This document shows, one piece after another, positions 61,273-64,000 of a DNA stretch of 64,000 nt. The notes below the pieces were generated by a model, which saw only the letters and a program-made list of their open reading frames with translations, searched no databases and was not told the origin of the DNA. Position numbers and translations under genes: made by a program. Every line of letters starts with the position of its first letter. The stretch's first letter is position 1. The stretch covers positions 62,001 through 126,000 of the forward strand of contig JACJXS010000011.1 in NCBI GenBank assembly GCA_020636545.1. Reading direction: 5' to 3'. This DNA comes from Chitinophagales bacterium. GTDB lineage: Bacteria; Bacteroidota; Bacteroidia; Chitinophagales; JADIYW01.

Positions 61273-63066
61273 TTAATCATTCAACTTCAAAACTGCCATA
61301 AATGCTTGTTGAGGCACTTCTACCTTTCCAATTTGACGCATTTTTTTCTTTCCTTTTTTCTGTTTTTCTAATAATTTTCTTTTTCTTGAAATATCGCCAC
61401 CATAACATTTTGCAGTTACATCTTTTCGCATCGCAGATATGGTTTCTCTAGCAATAATTTTAGCACCAATTGCTGCTTGAATGGCTATTAAAAATTGTTG
61501 TCTTGGAATTAATTCTTTTAATTTTTCACACAATCTACTTCCAAAATGATAGGCTTTCGTTCGATGAATTAATGCTGAAAATGCATCAACATTCTCGCCA
61601 TTTAATTTAATATCTAATTTTACCAAATCACTCTCTCTAAAATCTATCATGTGGTAATCAAAACTTGCATAACCTTTAGATATTGATTTTAATTGATCAT
61701 AAAAATCAAATACAATTTCTGCTAATGGCATTTCAAACTGTAATTCTATTCTAGTTTCTGTTAGATAAACTTGGTTTTTTAAAATTCCACGCTTATCCAT
61801 ACATAACTTCATTATAGTTCCAATATATTCTGGTTTTGTAATTATATTCGCTTTAATATAGGGTTCTTCTACATAATCCAACAAATTTGGTTCAGGTAAA
61901 TCAGAAGGGTTATTGACTATAAGTTTATTATTATCTTTGGTATAAGCATAATAGGTAACGTTCGGTACAGTTGTAATGATGGTCATATCATATTCACGCT
62001 CCAAACGTTCTTGTACAATTTCCAAATGCAATAAACCTAAGAAACCGCAACGAAATCCAAAACCTAATGCCAATGAAGTTTCTGGCTCAAAAACCAAAGA
62101 TGCGTCGTTCAATTGCAATTTCTCTAAGGATTCTCGTAATTCTTCATAATCATCATTATCAATAGGATAAATACCAGCAAATACCATAGGTTTCACATCT
62201 TCAAAACCTTTAATAGCTTCATTACAAGGTTGACTAAGATGTGTAATTGTATCTCCAACTTTAATTTCTTTAGAAACTTTTATTCCAGTAATAATATAAC
62301 CAACATCGCCTGCTTTCACTTCATTTCTTGGTTCTAAATTCATTCTCAAAATACCTACTTCATCTGCTTCATAAGCTCTTCCAGTATTTACAAATTTTAC
62401 TTTATCTCCTTTCTTTATAGAACCATTTTTTACTCTAAAATAAGCAATTACGCCTCTAAATGAATTAAAAACTGAATCAAAAATCAATGCTTGAAGTGGT
62501 GCATTTTCGTCTCCTTTCGGTGCAGGAATTCTATTCACAATTCCTGTCATAATATCCTGAATACCAATACCAGTTTTTCCACTTGCATGTATAATATCTT
62601 CTGCTTCACAACCAATTAAATCAATAATTTGGTCGCTTACCTCTTCAATCATCGCACCATCCATATCTATTTTATTGATAACTGGAATAATTTCTAAACC
62701 ATTTTCTATGGCTAAATATAAATTAGAAATCGTTTGTGCTTGAATACCTTGTGTTGCATCAACTAATAACAATGCACCTTCACACGCTGCTAATGAACGA
62801 GATACTTCATAAGAAAAATCGACGTGTCCTGGTGTATCAATTAAATTAAAAACATATTTAGTACCATCTAAATGCGTGTAATCCATTTGTACAGCATGGC
62901 TTTTAATCGTAATTCCACGTTCACGTTCCAAATCCATATCATCTAATGCTTGAGCTTGCATGTTTCTTTCAGAAACTGTCTTTGTAAACTCTAATAATCT
63001 ATCAGCCAAAGTACTTTTACCATGGTCTATGTGTGCGATAATACAGAAATTGCGAATATTTTGCAT
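61273..63066 (-). CDS. lepA: elongation factor 4 (LepA)
   Basis: 597 residues, the usual LepA length. GTPase motifs G1 AHIDHGKST (11-19), G3 DTPGH and G4 NKID; then domains II and III and the EF4-specific C-terminal domain ending CYGGDISRKRKLLEKQKKGK with KMRQIGKVEVPQQAFMAVL. A ribosome-associated GTPase linked to back-translocation or assembly. A perfect TATTTTTG box ends only 4 nt before the ATG, implying a leaderless mRNA. Confidence 0.97.
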   Translation of the reverse strand: MQNIRNFCIIAHIDHGKSTLADRLLEFTKTVSERNMQAQALDDMDLERERGITIKSHAVQMDYTHLDGTKYVFNLIDTPGHVDFSYEVSRSLAACEGALLLVDATQGIQAQTISNLYLAIENGLEIIPVINKIDMDGAMIEEVSDQIIDLIGCEAEDIIHASGKTGIGIQDIMTGIVNRIPAPKGDENAPLQALIFDSVFNSFRGVIAYFRVKNGSIKKGDKVKFVNTGRAYEADEVGILRMNLEPRNEVKAGDVGYIITGIKVSKEIKVGDTITHLSQPCNEAIKGFEDVKPMVFAGIYPIDNDDYEELRESLEKLQLNDASLVFEPETSLALGFGFRCGFLGLLHLEIVQERLEREYDMTIITTVPNVTYYAYTKDNNKLIVNNPSDLPEPNLLDYVEEPYIKANIITKPEYIGTIMKLCMDKRGILKNQVYLTETRIELQFEMPLAEIVFDFYDQLKSISKGYASFDYHMIDFRESDLVKLDIKLNGENVDAFSALIHRTKAYHFGSRLCEKLKELIPRQQFLIAIQAAIGAKIIARETISAMRKDVTAKCYGGDISRKRKLLEKQKKGKKKMRQIGKVEVPQQAFMAVLKLND

Positions 63067-63070
63067 TTTG

Positions 63071-63078
63071 CAAAAATA
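63071..63078 (-). promoter_or_regulatory. -7 box for lepA
   Basis: Minus-strand TATTTTTG, a perfect TAnnTTTG, followed by CAAA and then the lepA ATG. Confidence 0.55.
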
Positions 63079-63199
63079 CTATAAAATAAGAACTTATAAA
63101 ACAGTTACCTCATCCTTAATAGAAAAAACATAAATTAAGGAAAATAGACCTCTCGACTTGTGATTTTTGATGATTTTATTTCATTCTTAATATTTTTAT

Positions 63200-63207
63200 T
63201 ATTTTTG
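63200..63207 (+). promoter_or_regulatory. -7 box for nhaA
   Basis: TATTTTTG, a perfect TAnnTTTG, 7 nt before the nhaA ATG at 63215. Confidence 0.5.
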
Positions 63208-63214
63208 TTGAGTA

Positions 63215-64000
63215 ATGGATAAATTGAAGCATCAGCCTGTAGATAAATGGATAATAGAACCAATTAATAAATTTATCAATAATTCCATTGCAAGCGGTGT
63301 TGTTCTTTTCTTAGCTGCAATTATTGCACTTGTTTTATCTAATTCACCGTTTTCAGAGCAATTCCACAATATTTGGGAACATCAAGTAGTGTTTGCTTTT
63401 GATAAATATATATTGAGTAAAAATTTAAGTCATTGGATAAATGATGGACTAATGTTCATCTTCTTTTTTGTGGTTGGATTAGAGCTAAAACGTGAACTCG
63501 TTGCCGGAGAATTAGCAAGACCAAAACAAGCATTACTCCCAATTTTGGCTGCGATTGGTGGCATGGTCGTTCCTGCAATTATCTATCATGCATTTAATCA
63601 CGATGCCTCCACGGAACGAGCAAATGGCTGGGGAATTCCAATGGCAACAGATATTGCATTTGCTTTAGGTGTTTTGTATTTATTGGGAGATAGAGTTTCT
63701 AATGGATTAAAAGTTTTTCTAACAGCATTAGCCATTGTTGATGACTTAGGTGCTGTTTTAGTTATTGCTTTTTTCTATACTTCAGATATTTCTTTTGTTA
63801 GCTTAGGTTTTGCAGCACTTTTTCTATCTATAATGATAATCGCCAATTTAATGGGCGTTAGAAGTGCTATTTTTTATGGAATTATTGGCGTATTCGGATT
63901 ATGGACTGCATTTTTAATGTCTGGTATTCATGCAACAATTGCGGCGGTTTTAGCTGCATTTACAATTCCAGCTACCGTAAAAATTGAAGAAGACGGTTAT
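63215..64000 (+). CDS. nhaA: Na+/H+ antiporter NhaA (3' end cut by the window)
   Basis: 262 codons, open to the window edge; the full protein is usually about 380-430 residues, so roughly the first two thirds are present. Family motifs: the N-terminal FINNSIASGVVLFLAA (20-35), FFFVVGLELKRELVAGEL (83-100), the discontinuous-helix ATDIAFALG (144-152, D146) and the ion-binding aspartate pair in LAIVDDLGA (D176, D177), corresponding to D163/D164 of E. coli NhaA. Exchanges Na+ for H+ across the inner membrane. Confidence 0.95.
   Translation, partial: MDKLKHQPVDKWIIEPINKFINNSIASGVVLFLAAIIALVLSNSPFSEQFHNIWEHQVVFAFDKYILSKNLSHWINDGLMFIFFFVVGLELKRELVAGELARPKQALLPILAAIGGMVVPAIIYHAFNHDASTERANGWGIPMATDIAFALGVLYLLGDRVSNGLKVFLTALAIVDDLGAVLVIAFFYTSDISFVSLGFAALFLSIMIIANLMGVRSAIFYGIIGVFGLWTAFLMSGIHATIAAVLAAFTIPATVKIEEDGY

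Noticed and set aside
1..64000. CRISPR arrays, prophage modules, complete insertion sequences
   Set aside because: No spaced direct repeats with unique spacers, no phage structural genes and no transposase frame were seen; the only strong tandem repeat is coding.

Overview
The window is low-GC chromosomal DNA from a member of the Bacteroidota. The evidence is the TonB-dependent receptors with N-terminal carboxypeptidase-regulatory domains, a PF14905-type outer-membrane barrel, a Bacteroidota-style SPOR-like domain, an RprXY-like two-component pair, almost no Shine-Dalgarno sequences, and many copies of the TAnnTTTG -7 promoter element of this phylum. Nothing I can see fixes the class or genus.

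Layout. 1-4.4 kb: accC (minus), then ccmB, ccmC and a repeat-rich TPR/SPOR-like protein (plus). 4.4-11.0 kb: minus-strand surface block with a secreted protein, two paralogous TonB receptors and a small lipoprotein. 11.1-11.3 kb: an imperfect palindrome that looks like a MITE. 11.3-20.1 kb: a TPR protein, etfBA, a biotin carrier protein, an O-methyltransferase and a GH73/LysM hydrolase, an aldehyde dehydrogenase, and a histidine kinase/response regulator pair. 20.2-22.0 kb: a neutral ceramidase. 22.1-34.3 kb: a surface-glycan locus with GT2, TylF-like methyltransferase, acetyltransferase, epimerase, GT4, flippase, GT6, GT11, a convergent GT10, a YfhO-like membrane protein and a second GT2. 34.3-49.7 kb: mostly housekeeping genes (SDR, surE, atpDC, pirin, ABC-2 exporter, fatty-acid hydroxylase, argS, pdxJ, rhomboid, initiator tRNA, ppa, a lipoprotein, a Wzi-like barrel). 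49.8-56.1 kb: a FucP-like permease, a decayed stretch with a truncated AAA+ ATPase, a SprT-like protein, a WYL regulator, a propeller-like lipoprotein and a DUF2804 protein. 56.2-64 kb: a large outer-membrane barrel, a sodium/solute symporter, tRNA-Ser and tRNA-Pro, lepA, and nhaA cut by the window edge.

How the genes work together. The most distinctive part is the glycan locus. It carries a GT6 (ABO blood-group family) next to a GT11 alpha-1,2-fucosyltransferase and a GT10 alpha-1,3/4-fucosyltransferase, the set expected for a blood-group/Lewis-like cap on a surface polysaccharide. This function is inferred from family membership. A second signal is regulatory: six genes (ccmB, the histidine kinase, surE, the ABC ATPase, lepA, nhaA) have a perfect TAnnTTTG box only 4-7 nt before the start codon, which implies leaderless or nearly leaderless transcripts. 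The third is a decaying accessory patch (51.1-53.7 kb) ending in a WYL regulator that has a clear inverted repeat in its promoter.
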